Below, one piece after another: positions 51,211-62,043 of a stretch of 64,000 nt of DNA. Both the position numbers and the translations under genes were made by a program. Origin of the DNA: Dama dama (Eukaryota > Chordata > Mammalia > Artiodactyla > Cervidae); assembly GCF_033118175.1 (NCBI RefSeq), contig NC_083689.1, positions 22,922,501 to 22,986,500 of the forward strand, written 5' to 3'. Positions within the stretch are counted from its first letter, which is position 1, and every line of letters starts with the position of its first letter. Below the pieces are notes generated by a model. The model was given only the letters and a program-made list of their open reading frames with translations, searched no databases and was not told the DNA's origin.

Positions 51211-51407
51211 AAAGTTAGGATTTTTGACCACTTATGACCTTTGCTTTTTTATAAGTTATTTTGAAGTATTTAAGTCACATACCATCAAATCCATGCTTTT
51301 AAAGTGTACAATTCAGTGGATTTTATATATTCACTGACCTGGGTAACCATCGTCACTATTTAATTCCGAAACATTCTCATCCCTCCAGAAAGAAACCCCA
51401 TCCCTTG

Positions 51408-51560
51408 AACTTCCCTGGTTGTCCAGTGGTTGAGATTCCAAGAATGGGACCCAGGTTCGATCCCTGCTCAGGGAACTGGATCCCGCATGCATGGCATATA
51501 AGAATCTGTAAGCCACAACAAAGTTCAGAGATCCCAGGGCAACCCAGTAAATAAAATATC
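51408..51560 (+). mobile_element. CHR-type SINE, forward
   Basis: gaacttccctggttgtccag, gacccaggttcgatccctgc, agggaactggatcccgcatg. Confidence 0.86.
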
Positions 51561-51599
51561 TATATATTTTATTTATTATTCTTATCTGGGGGGAAGGAA

Positions 51600-51893
51600 T
51601 GGTGGGTCTGCATTGCTGCACCTGGGCTTTCTCTAGTTGCGGCAAGCAGGGGCTACTCTTTGTTGCAGGGCGTGGGTTTCTCACTGCGGTGGCTCCTCTT
51701 GGTGGGGCCCATGGGCTCTAGGTGCTCAGGCTTCAGTAGTTGCCACTCACAGGCTCTGGAGAGCTGGCTCAGTGCTGTGGTGCATGGGTTTAGTTGCCCT
51801 GAGGCATATGGATCGTCCTGGACCAGAGATCAAACCAGTGTTCTCTGCATTACAAGGCAGATTCTTAACCACTGGACCACCAGGGAAGTCCCT
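51600..51893 (-). mobile_element. Long CHR-type SINE, reverse
   Basis: ctttctctagttgcggcaag, cttcagtagttgccactcac, gaccagagatcaaaccagtg, ccactggaccaccagggaag. Confidence 0.88.
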
Positions 51894-52154
51894 TTTTTAA
51901 AAAAATAAAGAAACCCCATCCCCATCAGCAGTCACTCCCCATCCCCTCCCCCAGGCCCTGGCAACCACTAATTTACTTTCCATCTCCATGGATTTGCCTG
52001 TTTTTTCATATAAATGGAATCACACACTCTGTGTCCTTCTGTGTCTGGCTTCTCTCACTGGGCATCCCGTTTTCAAGGTTTATCAGCACTGTAACGAGTG
52101 TCAGCCCTTCACTCCTTTTTATGGAGTATTCTGTAGCTCTGTGGGTGTTTTTCT

Positions 52155-52269
52155 TCTTTTTTGGCAGTGCCACGCAGCTTGTGCCGTTCATTTATCCACC
52201 AGGGATGGAACCTGGGTCCCCTGCAGTGAAAGCTGGGAGCCCTAACCACTGGACCACCAGGGAATTCCC
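52155..52269 (-). mobile_element. CHR-type SINE, reverse
   Basis: tttttggcagtgccacgcag, gggatggaacctgggtcccc, ccactggaccaccagggaat, tccc. Confidence 0.87.
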
Positions 52270-52379
52270 ATCCATACCTTTGTTTTAAACATAATGTATT
52301 TGACTGTAAGTTCACAGCCTGTCATTTTTTTAAATTTATTTTTTCTTCCAGTTTTATTGACAGTCTGTCATTTTTAATA

Positions 52380-55300
52380 ACGGGGATATTAACAACTGGG
52401 TGGCAAAATTCCCAACAATACAGCACGTGACTGATGATTGGGGTGAGGCCGACTCCGGCATGCCACTGGTCCACAGAGCAGCCTGCTCTCCACATGAATT
52501 CTTCATGTCCCAACAAAGGGCATCAATAATTGATGGGCCTGCTCAGCGGGGCCAGGGCTGCCGCCCCACCTTTCTCCCTCAGCCCTGGCTGCAGGGGCCC
52601 AGGGCAGCCTGGGGTGGGATTGGGTAGCGGGGGGCTCCGGGTCTCTGCTCGCCATGGTAAATGCCCCCACGGTCTTTGTTCCCATTCCATACTCTTCGCT
52701 AACACCAGAGCACCTGCTGCTTCCAGCCAACACCAGGGTACCCACTGCTTCCAGCCCTTTATCAACCATCACTCAGACCTCACATCTGGCGCCCATTTGG
52801 ATATGGAGAAAGCGGGGCTGAGGGCTACCTGTTTGTCTGAGGTGGGGGTGGGGGAGGGGATACCAGTGGTTCTCAAACGGGGTTTCCCAGAGCCTTCGGG
52901 GGCCACCCCAAAGATGGGCAGGGTCTGCCTGCCTGCCAGACTGCGGCAAGAACTAGGACACTTTCCACGGTGGTCAGATCTCCACTGAAGAAAGAGCAGG
53001 GATTGGGCGAGGGATGGGGGTTGGGGGTAAGGAACGGATGGGCAAAAATGAATGTTGGGAGACCGAAGCCCACCCCACTGCAGAGGACAGGAGAGGCTGG
53101 GACTCAGGTTGATTTTTAACAGCAAGTGGCAGAGGTTCGAGGGTCACCTGGCAGGACTGTGGACACAGCCCTTTAGAGTCCTGGCTCCACCCACTTCTCA
53201 CCTCTCCGCAGCCTCCATCGTGTCTCTGGTCCGCGTCCCCGGTCCGGGTTCCTCTCTGGAGAAGCCGCCAGAGGGCGCCAGCGAACACCTTAGTCCTCCC
53301 CTCAGGGCTCCCACCTCCCTCAAAGTAAAATCCCAAGTCCTCCGGGGGCCCACAAGGCCATGCACGACCTACTCTGTCCCCTCCCTGCCCTCCCCTCCTT
53401 CCTCTCTCCCCCTCACTCACTTTGCTCCTGACACACAGGCCTCCTGGTTGTTCCACCAGCACATGGAGCCTGGTGCTGCCCCAGGGCCTTTGCATGGGTT
53501 GTGCCCTCTGCCTGGATTGCCCCTCGTCTCTGCATGGCTATTTATTTCTTGCCATTGAGCTTCAATTCAAATGTCACTTCCTCAGGAGTCCCTCCCAAAT
53601 TCCCCATCTCAACTAACTTCCCCATCCATCTGCCTCTCCAGTCCTTCATGCAATTACAGCTAAGCCTAATGACTTTCTCTGGATGAATGTGAGCTGAATC
53701 CGGGGGGCAGGAAGGGGTGCACCACATGGACTTGGGTCATTGCTGGGTTCTGGGCACCCTGCACCAGGCTTGGCTTACAGTAGGCACCCAGAACCAGGTT
53801 GTTGAATGAATAGATAGCCTTTCAGTGCCAGAAAGGAAGTCAGAGATGTCATCAAAGGGCCCCACTATCCAGCCAGGGAAACTGAGGCAAAGAGAAAGAC
53901 AGATATCCTAAGGTCACATAGAAGCAAAGCACGAACACTTCTGGAAGGGTCTCTTCCAGGTGGACACTCCCCAACCTCCACCGCCCCTTTGGACAGAAGG
54001 GAAAAGTGAGACCTGCAGGATGGAGCCTTGGAAGATCCCAAGGACTTGACCAGAGGATGCCAAAACCAGTCCTGAATGCCTCACGTGATGAGATGCTGGA
54101 GGAAGTCATCTGATGGAGGGGTATATGTCGCAGATTCTGGGGTGAAAGCCCAAATTCTCTGTAAGGCCAAGTCCTGCCTGTCTTAGGTCATCTCAGTCTG
54201 TAACACCTGCACAAGCATGAGTCATTTCTTCAGCACCTGCCTCTGGAGCTATTTCCATGACAATAGCCGGAGTTATGTCCTAGGCACCCTGTTGTGGCCC
54301 CATATGTCAGACAGGGACATTGAGGCCTTCTGAACCCATCACATCAGATCACCAAGCAACCAAAAGGCCCCTCCCCTCCCCAGGTCTCAGGTGAGGAAAC
54401 TGAGGCTCAGGCAGCCCTTGACCTGCCTAAGGCCACACAGCAGAAGGGGATATCATGGGGCCTCCACGGGGCCTGCCTGACTGGTCTTTTCACTTAGGAA
54501 CCCCCACCCTCCATCAGAGTGGGGTTTGAGTCCCCAGTTTGCCTCCCCCAAGAGATTTGGGCACTCACCCACCACTGGCGTCCCAGGCCACCAGGCCTGC
54601 CAAGTGGGAGAAGCTCAGCCCAGGTGTTCCTGTGGCTGGGACGACAGTTCTTTGTTCTGGTTTCCATAGGTACAGCGTCCCTGGGACGGCTCCTCCTCCG
54701 CCCCTCCCAGCCACCCAGCTGCCCAGCCCTGGCCCCGCCGGCCCTTGGCCCGGCCCATCTAGCAACTTGTTATGTTTTAAAGTTGGCTCCTGGGCACCTG
54801 GCATTCAGGTAGAGGGAACAGCTCCTGCAAAGACTCTGAGGCAGGAGAGTGCCTGGTGCATTGGTGGAGTGTGGTGGCTGTGTGGCTGGAGCAGAGTGAG
54901 TGAGGGGGGTGAGAAGGAGGAGGTGGGGATCAGGGGAGAGACACGCAGGGCCCATGTTCCTGCATTTAATCCTGCAAGCTGCCCTCACCCCTGGGGGAGT
55001 TGTTATGTCCCTCAGACAGGAAACTGAAGCTGGGAGAATGGAATCAACTTGTTCAAGGTACTGGTGGTGAGCGGCCGAGCAGCAACTCTGGTTTGTCTGA
55101 TTCCAAAGTCCGAGGTCCCCAACCACCGGGCTGAACTGCCCTCACCCATGCTACCCACCCACCCCCAAACCCAGGACGTTCACCTCCCCCAGCTGGGCTG
55201 AGACCTGCTCAGGAAGTAACCTCAGAGGCCTGTTTACAGATGGGGCTGCCCCTCCTCCAGCTGAGCCCCCCCAGGATATTGGGGGTTGTGATGCACACAG

Positions 55301-55800
55301 ATCTGGGTCAGGTCAACTACCAATTACCTCAGTGACGAAGCCCCAGTTCACAGCTGACAAAACTGAGCCCAAGGCTTCAGGCTATTGGGGAACTCCCAGG
55401 TGGCCAGTCTGGGTGGGCCTGGCTCCGGACGCCCTCAGCTGCCTGGATCAGCCAGAAGTCACACACATCCTCACCTCCACGTCTCTGGCCTGGCTGCCCA
55501 CACCTGGAATGCCCTCCTGGCTCTGAAATCTGGCCCTGGGGCTTGGCACCCTGCACTGTGAAATGGGCAGAGTCCATCAGAGTCCTTGTTGGGTGTGCTC
55601 TGGTCTCAGAGCACTACCCATGCGGGGGGTGGGGGGAGGCAGATCAGATCCAGTCCGCCTCCCCTGACCCACACAGCAAGAGAGACAGAGGGAAAGGGAG
55701 AAACAGAGAGGGAGATGGAAACTGAGGCAGGAATACTGATCGACGGGGGGTTGTCAGAGCAGAGGGAGCGACAGAAACAGAGAGACCAAGTGGCCCCCGA
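52380..55800. other. TNFAIP8L1 intron, promoter-proximal part
   Basis: GC-rich, no SINEs. Possible L2-type stretch at about 53480-53690 (tgccctctgcctggattgcc, caaatgtcacttcctcagga) and MIR tails at 54380-54450 and 55350-55380. No coding exon supported. Confidence 0.6.
54375..54455 (-). mobile_element. MIR relic
   Basis: caggtgaggaaactgaggct, caggcagcccttgacctgcc, aaggccacacagcag: well-preserved MIR tail. Confidence 0.7.
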
Positions 55801-55841
55801 GGTATGCTGAGATGCGGCGCGCCCCAGCACCGCTCGCTTAC

Positions 55842-56000
55842 CTGTTCTCTGGGATTCAGTCGTTGGTTCGACCGTCGAGGTTCTGTCCGGCCGCCTCTGA
55901 GAGGCCGTTGCTGTGGCTGCGAGACTCGTGCCTGAGGACTGGGACCCGGCGGGGCGGAGCAGGAAGCTCGGTCCCGCCCTCCAATTGCCCCGCCCTTCTG
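55842..56000 (-). other. TNFAIP8L1: Predicted TNFAIP8L1 noncoding first exon
   Basis: On the reverse strand, CpG-island sequence ends ...cccagagaacag followed by a strong donor gtaagc (exon end at 55842). Distance and orientation fit the known two-exon structure. The upstream limit is arbitrary because the start site cannot be seen. Confidence 0.55.
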
Positions 56001-56240
56001 TGCGGCCCCGCCCCGCCCCCGCCCGCCCGGAAAGGACCGCAGTGGGGCCGGCAGAGGTGGGGGCGAGCGAGGACGTAGGCTCAGCCAATGGCAGCGCGGG
56101 CGGTGTACGAAGAGTCCAATGGAAGCAGACCGCCGCGCGGCGGGGTGGGGCCTAGGGCGGGGCCAGGCGGCTCGGGGGATTCCTCCGGAATCGCGAAAGG
56201 GGCCGGATGCCAGGGGAGAGGCCAACCCCGGGGCCAGTCC
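55843..56240 (-). promoter_or_regulatory. TNFAIP8L1: CpG-island promoter, probably TNFAIP8L1
   Basis: Dense CpG and GC boxes (ccccgccccgcccccg around 56006-56021), three CCAAT motifs on the + strand (55981-55985, 56085-56089, 56116-56120; ATTGG on the gene strand). No TATA box seen. Lies directly upstream of the predicted first exon. Confidence 0.65.
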
Positions 56241-57241
56241 AAGAAAGGAGAGGAAGGAGACTTAGAGTCAAAAACAGAGATATGAGGACCATGGAGACAA
56301 ACGAGCCAGAAAGAAAAGCAACAACTCTGTGGCTCTGGGACTGCCCCTTTCTCCCACTGGGACTCCGTTTAAAGTACGGCCCCGGGGAACCGTTTACTAC
56401 AGAATGACCAGGGAGTCCATTAAAAATGTAGATAAAAAATGAAGAAAAGAAAAGTAGATAAAAAATGTAGATTGCTGTACCCTCCAGACGGGCTGAATCT
56501 AACCCAATGTTGAAGATACATCTTTCTGGGTTGCAGATAACTTCTCCAGGTTAGGTTTAATGCAGTCGCTACGCGGATGGACCCTGGAGATCCCACCAGG
56601 GGACTTCCCAGATCCAGGCACGATGTCCGTGGGAATGAGCCAGCGAGATCTGCAGGAGCCTCCAGGCCGCTGGCGGGTGGGGCGGTGGGGCCAGCTGGGG
56701 CCCCCAGAGGATGCAGCTGTGAGTCCTGGGAACAGGACCCAGGAGCAGCTCCCAGAGCCCCTGCCTCTCCATTTCCTCCCTGAATCTCCAACCCCGGGGT
56801 CCCAGTTGCAGCTAGGACCAGGGCGAGCCAGAGCAGGCTGCACAACCAGTGCAGCTTGAATTCTGTCCTCTACGTGGGGCACACACAACCCTGGCACAGA
56901 CTTCAGGAGGCAAAAAGAGATGAAATGTCTCTTTATCCCATCCTTTTTTTTTGTCGTTTTTAAAATCAGGTGACTGAGACCCAGAGACTAGAAGTGACTT
57001 GCCTGAGGACCTGCCAGCGAAAGTGGCAGGTCCAGGATTTTAACCCAGTAATTTTTGTCCCACCTCTCCCATTCACAGCCAGGTACTAGTTTCTCATCCC
57101 GGACGCTCTGTATTCGCGTTCCTATGCACTGACATGGAAATAATAATAGAGTTTGCATCCTACTGTTGTGTGGAAATTGTATAAATCTTAATTATGTTGA
57201 ATTGGTTCATAGTTATTTTCAGGTCTATTATATCCTTCTAC

Positions 57242-57463
57242 AGCGGCTTCCCTGGTGGCTCAGACAGTGAAGCGTCTGCCTGCAATGTGGGCGACCCAGG
57301 CTCGATCCCTAGCTTGGGAAGATCCCTTGGAGAAGGAAGTGGTGACCCACTCCAGTACTCTTGCCTGGAAAATTCCATGGACAGAGGAGCCTTGTAGGCT
57401 ACAGTCTATGGGGTCACAAAGAGTCGGACACGACTGAGCAACTTCACTTCACTTCTTCACTTC
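57242..57463 (+). mobile_element. Bov-tA SINE, full length, 12-bp target duplication
   Basis: ggcttccctggtggctcaga, cactccagtactcttgcctg, cacgactgagcaacttcact. Flanked by perfect atatccttctac at 57230-57241 and 57464-57475. Confidence 0.94.
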
Positions 57464-57735
57464 ATATCCTTCTACTCTTCTGTATATTCATTCTGTTAAT
57501 TTTTGAGAGTTTGATATTGAAACTCCAACTAAAAATCTTTATCTACTTAAAAAGATAATTGTAATATATAGTGGAACTATATGTAACCTTGTTCTGCATT
57601 TTCCAAGTCTCCTATAAATGTGTTATCATACTTTCATAATTTAAAACAATAAAATAAAAAATTAATTAAAAATAATAAAATTTTAATAAAAAATTTAAAA
57701 AAGCCTACAAGCCCACAAGTAAGAGTGAATAAAGG

Positions 57736-57848
57736 GAATTCCTTGGTGGTCCAGTGACTAGGACTCCGTGATTTCACAAAGGAGGACACAGGTTAAATCC
57801 TTGGTCAGGAAATTAGGATCCCACAAGCAACAAGGCCAAAAAATAAAA
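57736..57848 (+). mobile_element. CHR-type SINE
   Basis: gggaattccttggtggtcca, ttaaatccttggtcaggaaa, aggatcccacaagc, A tail. Confidence 0.86.
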
Positions 57849-57868
57849 GAATGAATAAGTGCCCAGGA

Positions 57869-57985
57869 GGGACTTCCCTGGTGGTACAGTGGGTAAGACT
57901 CCATACTTTAACTGCAGGGGGCATGGGTTCGAACCTGGGAAACTAAGATTCCACATGCTGGGCAGTGCAGCCAAAAAAGAAAAGT
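57869..57985 (+). mobile_element. CHR-type SINE
   Basis: agggacttccctggtggtac, gcatgggttcgaacctggg, attccacatgctgggcagtg. Second copy in tandem orientation 20 bases after the first. Confidence 0.88.
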
Positions 57986-58280
57986 GTCCAGGAGGATATG
58001 AAGAAATTAGAACCTTCATACTTTGTGGTAGGGATACAAAATGGTGAAACTTCTGTGGAAAACAGCTTGGTCATTTCTCAGAAAAGTAAACATAGAATTA
58101 CCATATTACCCAGCAATTCCACTCCTAGGTATATACCCCAAGGAGTTGAAAGGAAGGACTTTAACAAGTATATTTTTTCATAACAAATTTAATAGCAGTA
58201 TGATTTACACTAGCCTAAAGACAAAATAACCCAAATGTCCATCGACAGAGGAATAGGTAAACAAAATGTGATCCATCCAT

Positions 58281-58482
58281 TTGTTATTGTTCAGTTGCTA
58301 AGCCTTTGTGACCCCATGGACTATAGCTCACCAGGCTCCTCTGTCCATGGACTTTCCCAGGGAAGTATACTGGAGTGGGTTGCCATTTCCTTCCCCAGGG
58401 GATCTTCCCCATCCAGGGATCAAACCCACGTCTCTTGCATTGGCAGGCAGGTTCTTTACCACTGAGCCACCTGGAAAACCCA
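58281..58482 (-). mobile_element. Bov-tA SINE nested in L1
   Basis: ttgttcagttgctaagcct, tccatggactttcccaggga, gatcaaacccacgtctcttg, gagccacctgg. Flanked by atccatccat (58271-58280) and atccacccat (58483-58492), 9 of 10 matching. Confidence 0.9.
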
Positions 58483-58504
58483 ATCCACCCATACAGTGAA
58501 ATAT

Positions 58505-58637
58505 GGTGGTGGTGGTGGTTTAGTCACTAAGTCGTGTCCGACTCTTACGACCCCATGGACTGTAGCTAGCCAGGCTCCTCTGCTCATGGGATTCTCCAGG
58601 CAAGAATACTGGAGTGGGTTGTCATTTCCTTCTCCAA
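58505..58637 (-). mobile_element. Bov-A monomer with (GGT)n, nested in L1
   Basis: ggtggtggtggtttagtcac, taagtcgtgtccgactctta, caggcaagaatactggagtg; stops after ccttctcc without the tRNA half. Perfect 12-bp repeats acagtgaaatat at 58493-58504 and 58638-58649. Confidence 0.92.
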
Positions 58638-58746
58638 ACAGTGAAATATAATTCAGTCATAAAAAGGAAGGAAGTTATTCATGCTAACATGAATGAATCT
58701 TAAAAATAGGTTTAAGGTGCCAAACATAAGATGATCAACATTCGGT

Positions 58747-58865
58747 ACTTCTTTGGTGGTCTAGTGGTTAAGACTCCTCGCTTTCACTACATGGGGCACA
58801 GGTTCAATCCCTGGTCAGGGAAGATCTGCATGCCGTGAGGTGCAGTCAAAATTTAAGAAAAAAAA
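58747..58865 (+). mobile_element. CHR-type SINE nested in L1
   Basis: acttctttggtggtctagtg, acaggttcaatccctggtca, gggaagatctgcatgccg, poly-A. Confidence 0.87.
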
Positions 58866-59285
58866 TAGATAATAAATATTGTATGATCCACTTATATGAG
58901 GGACCTTGAAGGAGAGAATCCACAGACAGAAAGTAGAATAGAGGTGACCAGAGGCTGGGGGGACAGGAATGGGGAGTTAGGGTTTCATGAGGACAGAGTT
59001 TGTGTTGTGGTTGATGGAAAAGTTCTGGAGATGATGGTGGGGATTCACGACATTGTGAAGGCACTCCATGCCACTGAACTGTGCATTTAAAAAGGCTTAC
59101 AATGGTAATTTTTATTATATATTTGCCATAATTTTAGAAAATGAATACTGTAACATCCCAAACCACTGAATTGTATGCTTTAAGTGGGCGAATTGTGTGG
59201 TATATAAATTATGTCTCGACAAAGTTATTTTTCTTTTAAAGTGCCTAGCAGTATATCTGGCAATAATAACATTACTATAGTTGAT

Positions 59286-59495
59286 GACTTCCATGGTGGC
59301 TCAGACCATAGAGAATCTGCCTGCCGTGCAGGATACCTGAATTTGATCCCTGGATCAGGAAGATCCGCTGGAGAAGGGAATGGCTACCTACTCCAGTATT
59401 CTTGCCTGGAGAATTCTATGGACAGAGGAGTCTAGTGGGCTACAGTCAATGGAGTCGCAAAGAGTTGGATACGACAGAGTGACTGACACTACTAC
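59286..59495 (+). mobile_element. Bov-tA SINE with 10-bp target duplication
   Basis: gacttccatggtggctcaga, ctccagtattcttgcctgga, ggatacgacagagtgactga. Flanked by tactatagtt at 59273-59282 and 59496-59505. Confidence 0.92.
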
Positions 59496-59505
59496 TACTA
59501 TAGTT

Positions 59506-59700
59506 AATAATTACTGAGCACCTACTACGTTCCAGTCACTGTGAGGACTTTACATACATTAACTCACCAAATTCTCACAGCAACCCTACAATGCTGTGAT
59601 ACCCTACAGGTGTCTCATTTCACAGATGATGAAAAACAAGTAACCTGTCCCAGGCCACTCAGACAGGTCATGGCAGAGGTGGGATTAGTGAGTTGGGAGC
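59506..59700 (+). mobile_element. MIR element, long
   Basis: aataattactgagcacctac, tccagtcactgtgaggactt, atttcacagatgatgaaaaa, caagtaacctgtcccaggcc. One of the better preserved MIRs here. Confidence 0.75.
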
Positions 59701-59939
59701 AACGGGTACAGCTCCTCTAGGTGGTCGGACATCCTTAGGGAGCGATGGTCTGAACAGACCAGGGTCTCTATCCGGGGTTGGAGGCTAAGCCTGGGACCAG
59801 TGACTCGGGGTCTAGAGCTTAGCTCAGAGTTGGGACTCAGCGAAGCGTCGGGAGCTCTGTATCAGGGGTCAGTTTCAGCCGGGGAGCGGGGAGCTGGGTG
59901 GGTGCTCAATTTTGAGTGGGGGGCTCTATTCAGGGTACC

Positions 59940-60500
59940 AATGTTCGTAGCTGCGCGGATTCCGGCCGTGTCCAGCAGGGGGCGGGCGTGCTCTGCTCAC
60001 AGCCTGAGCCGGCTGAGCTCTGGCTTTCCCGGGAATGGGTCGCCCTGGTGGGCGGGATACGCAATGCACGACACAGGGTCCCCAAGTCTAAGTCACCCCA
60101 GGTCCTAGACCCACCCAGCGTCATCTGCACCCCGAGATCAGACCTCGCACCCGGCGGTGCTGTGTGTTTCGCGACGGCCGACCCCCTTCTCTGGGCCTCT
60201 CCCTCGCGCCTGCGCAATGGGACCACAGTAGTGGCGGGGGCGATGGAAGGATGGGAGGTAGGAAAGCCTGTTCTCCAGGAACCTCCGGGAGCCCCTTCTC
60301 CTCCGCCTGGCGGTTTCCCCGCAGCCGGAGCGCTCCAGGGGCCGACGGCGGCGGTGACCAGCGCGCCACCCTCCCCGGCTCCAAACCCAGGCGTAACTCC
60401 CACGTGCCGCGATCCATCTGTCCCCAACCCATCAATCTGTCCCCGCAAGACCCCTCCCAACGCCACTTAGGAAAGGGAGTGGGTGGTCGGACACAGATGG
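59940..60500. promoter_or_regulatory. Unassigned CpG-rich block (possible promoter)
   Basis: CpG-dense segment with an NRF1-like site cgcgcctgcgca (60205-60216) and several GC-rich stretches. No conserved protein frame. It could be an alternative TNFAIP8L1 start, a promoter of a noncoding transcript, or an enhancer. Unlike its surroundings, it carries no SINE. Confidence 0.45.
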
Positions 60501-60842
60501 GGGAGGGGAGGAGGGGCGGACCTTACTTGAGCCTTCAGACCAGGCCAGGAAGTCCCGTGGAACTTTTCCAAGGGCACTGAGCGTGGGAAGCTGTCTTCAT
60601 CCCAGGGTCACGGGCTCAGCCGGGAGTGGGGGCTCAGGGCCCGTCTCCCCATAACCCCCACCCCCGGCCCAACTATCAGGGAAGCAGAAGGAAAGTGGGA
60701 CCGCAAGGTCCTAAGAACCATATTTCAGCCCTCTGCCTGCGTCCCCCCACCCCGCATTCCCCGCATCTCCCTCCCCGTGGCAGTGAAGAAGCGCAGCAAC
60801 GAGTCGGTCCCAGCATTAGGATGTGTTTACAAGCTTCCGCCG

Positions 60843-60888
60843 CGCAGACGCCAGTCGGCCGCCTGCGTGTGGGAGGCGGGCGTCTGCG
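60843..60888. repeat. GC-rich nested hairpin
   Basis: Outer arms cgcagacgcc (60843-60852) and ggcgtctgcg (60879-60888) pair perfectly. Inside, cgcct (60860-60864) pairs with aggcg (60874-60878). Confidence 0.8.
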
Positions 60889-61339
60889 GAGAAAAACGGT
60901 CAGGTGTGGGTCTGTGGGTACGCGGGTAGTGGGGGAGGGGAGGGCCGGATCTGCAGCTGCTTCTGAGGGTGGTGAGCCCCACCCTCCCTCCATTATTCCC
61001 GGCTGGAGAAAGCTTCACTTCTTGGAGTCTCAGTTGCTCCATCTGGAAGACGGGTGCACAGAGTCACAGCCCCGGGCAATCATGACAGAGCTGTGATGGG
61101 AAAACACAGGCAGCTTTGGGGGCCCACAGGAGGTACCTGACCCCATCTGGCAACCTGGGTGGCTTCCAGGGGGAGGTGACAGCTGAGCTGAAAAAGAAAG
61201 AGCAGGAGTCAGTCACAGGGGAGAAACTGGAAGGAGGGTCTCTTTTATTCTTGGCTTACTGATCTTGGGCATCTCATAGGTCTACTCTGAGCCTCTGTTT
61301 CTCTTACTTTCTTTCCACCGCCCCTGTTTTTGGTTTTGT

Positions 61340-61580
61340 TTTTATTTTTATTTTTTAGCTATTCATTTATTTGGTTTGCTCGGGTTCTTAGTCCCAGCCT
61401 GAGGGATCTTCGTTGCCTCATGCAGGATCTTTTGCTGTGGAACAGGACTCTAGTTGTGGCCTAAGGGCTTAGTAATTGTGGTGAACAGGCTTAGTTCCTC
61501 TGCATGTAGGATCTTAGTTCCCCAACATCCCCTGAGTTGCAAGGCAGATTCCTAACCAGTGGACCACCATGGAAGCCCCT
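61340..61580 (-). mobile_element. Long CHR-type SINE, reverse
   Basis: tttatttggtttgctcgggt, gtaggatcttagttccccaa, gtggaccaccatggaagccc. Confidence 0.83.
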
Positions 61581-61904
61581 GAGCCACTGTGTCTTCATCT
61601 GTGAATCAGACTCATGATACCCACCTTGCAGGACAGTTGCAAAGACTGTCCTGAGAGGATGTAGGGATGTGCTCAACCCAGTGTGAGGATGGGTGATTAT
61701 CATCTGCCCCCAGGAACTCCCAGGCTCTGGAGAAATAAGAACAGTAGAAAGGGCTGAAATGCTGATGATGGAAAGGCTCCCCAGGCGTGAACAAGGGAGA
61801 GGGGGTTAGGAAGTTCTAGGGGCTGACAGGGAAAAGTGTGTGTGCTGATGGGACCACAGAGACCTTCAGGACATCAAACGTTGGATATAAAAATCCAGAA
61901 TTCA

Positions 61905-62030
61905 GGATTTTATGGCAGTCCAGTAGTTAAGACTCTTTGCTGCCAAGGCAGAGAGCACATGTTCAATCCCTGGTCCAGAAACTAAGATCCCACATGCCAC
62001 TCAGGTGGCCAAAAGATAAATAATAATAAT
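61905..62030 (+). mobile_element. CHR-type SINE with 13-bp target duplication
   Basis: ggattttatggcagtccagt, catgttcaatccctggtcca, ataataataat tail. Perfect repeats aatccagaattca at 61892-61904 and 62031-62043. Confidence 0.91.
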
Positions 62031-62043
62031 AATCCAGAATTCA

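Larger units (their letters stand above)
39493..55841 (-). other. TNFAIP8L1: TNFAIP8L1 intron 1 (~16.3 kb)
   Basis: Bounded by a reverse-strand donor CAG|GTAAGC at 55841 and acceptor at 39493. Filled with L1, BovB and SINEs between 40 and 52.3 kb. 52.3-55.8 kb has few repeats apart from possible L2/MIR traces. 43040-44930 and 45080-46130 show no exon. Confidence 0.65.
58005..59130 (+). mobile_element. L1 ORF2 tail and 3' UTR with three nested SINEs
   Basis: L1 text: ggtgaaacttctgtggaaaa, cagcaattccactcctaggt, atgtccatcgacagaggaat, then cagtcataaaaaggaaggaa, gagggaccttgaaggagaga, gccactgaactgtgcattt. Interrupted by SINEs at 58281-58482, 58505-58637 and 58747-58865. Confidence 0.82.

Noticed and set aside
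55606..56225. Long reverse frames over the TNFAIP8L1 CpG island
   Set aside because: They cross the predicted donor and promoter; the known protein is encoded entirely in the 38927-39487 exon.
60164..60580. Forward and reverse frames over the CpG-rich block at 60 kb
   Set aside because: CpG-rich DNA yields long frames by chance; no domain recognised, so I keep only the possible promoter call.
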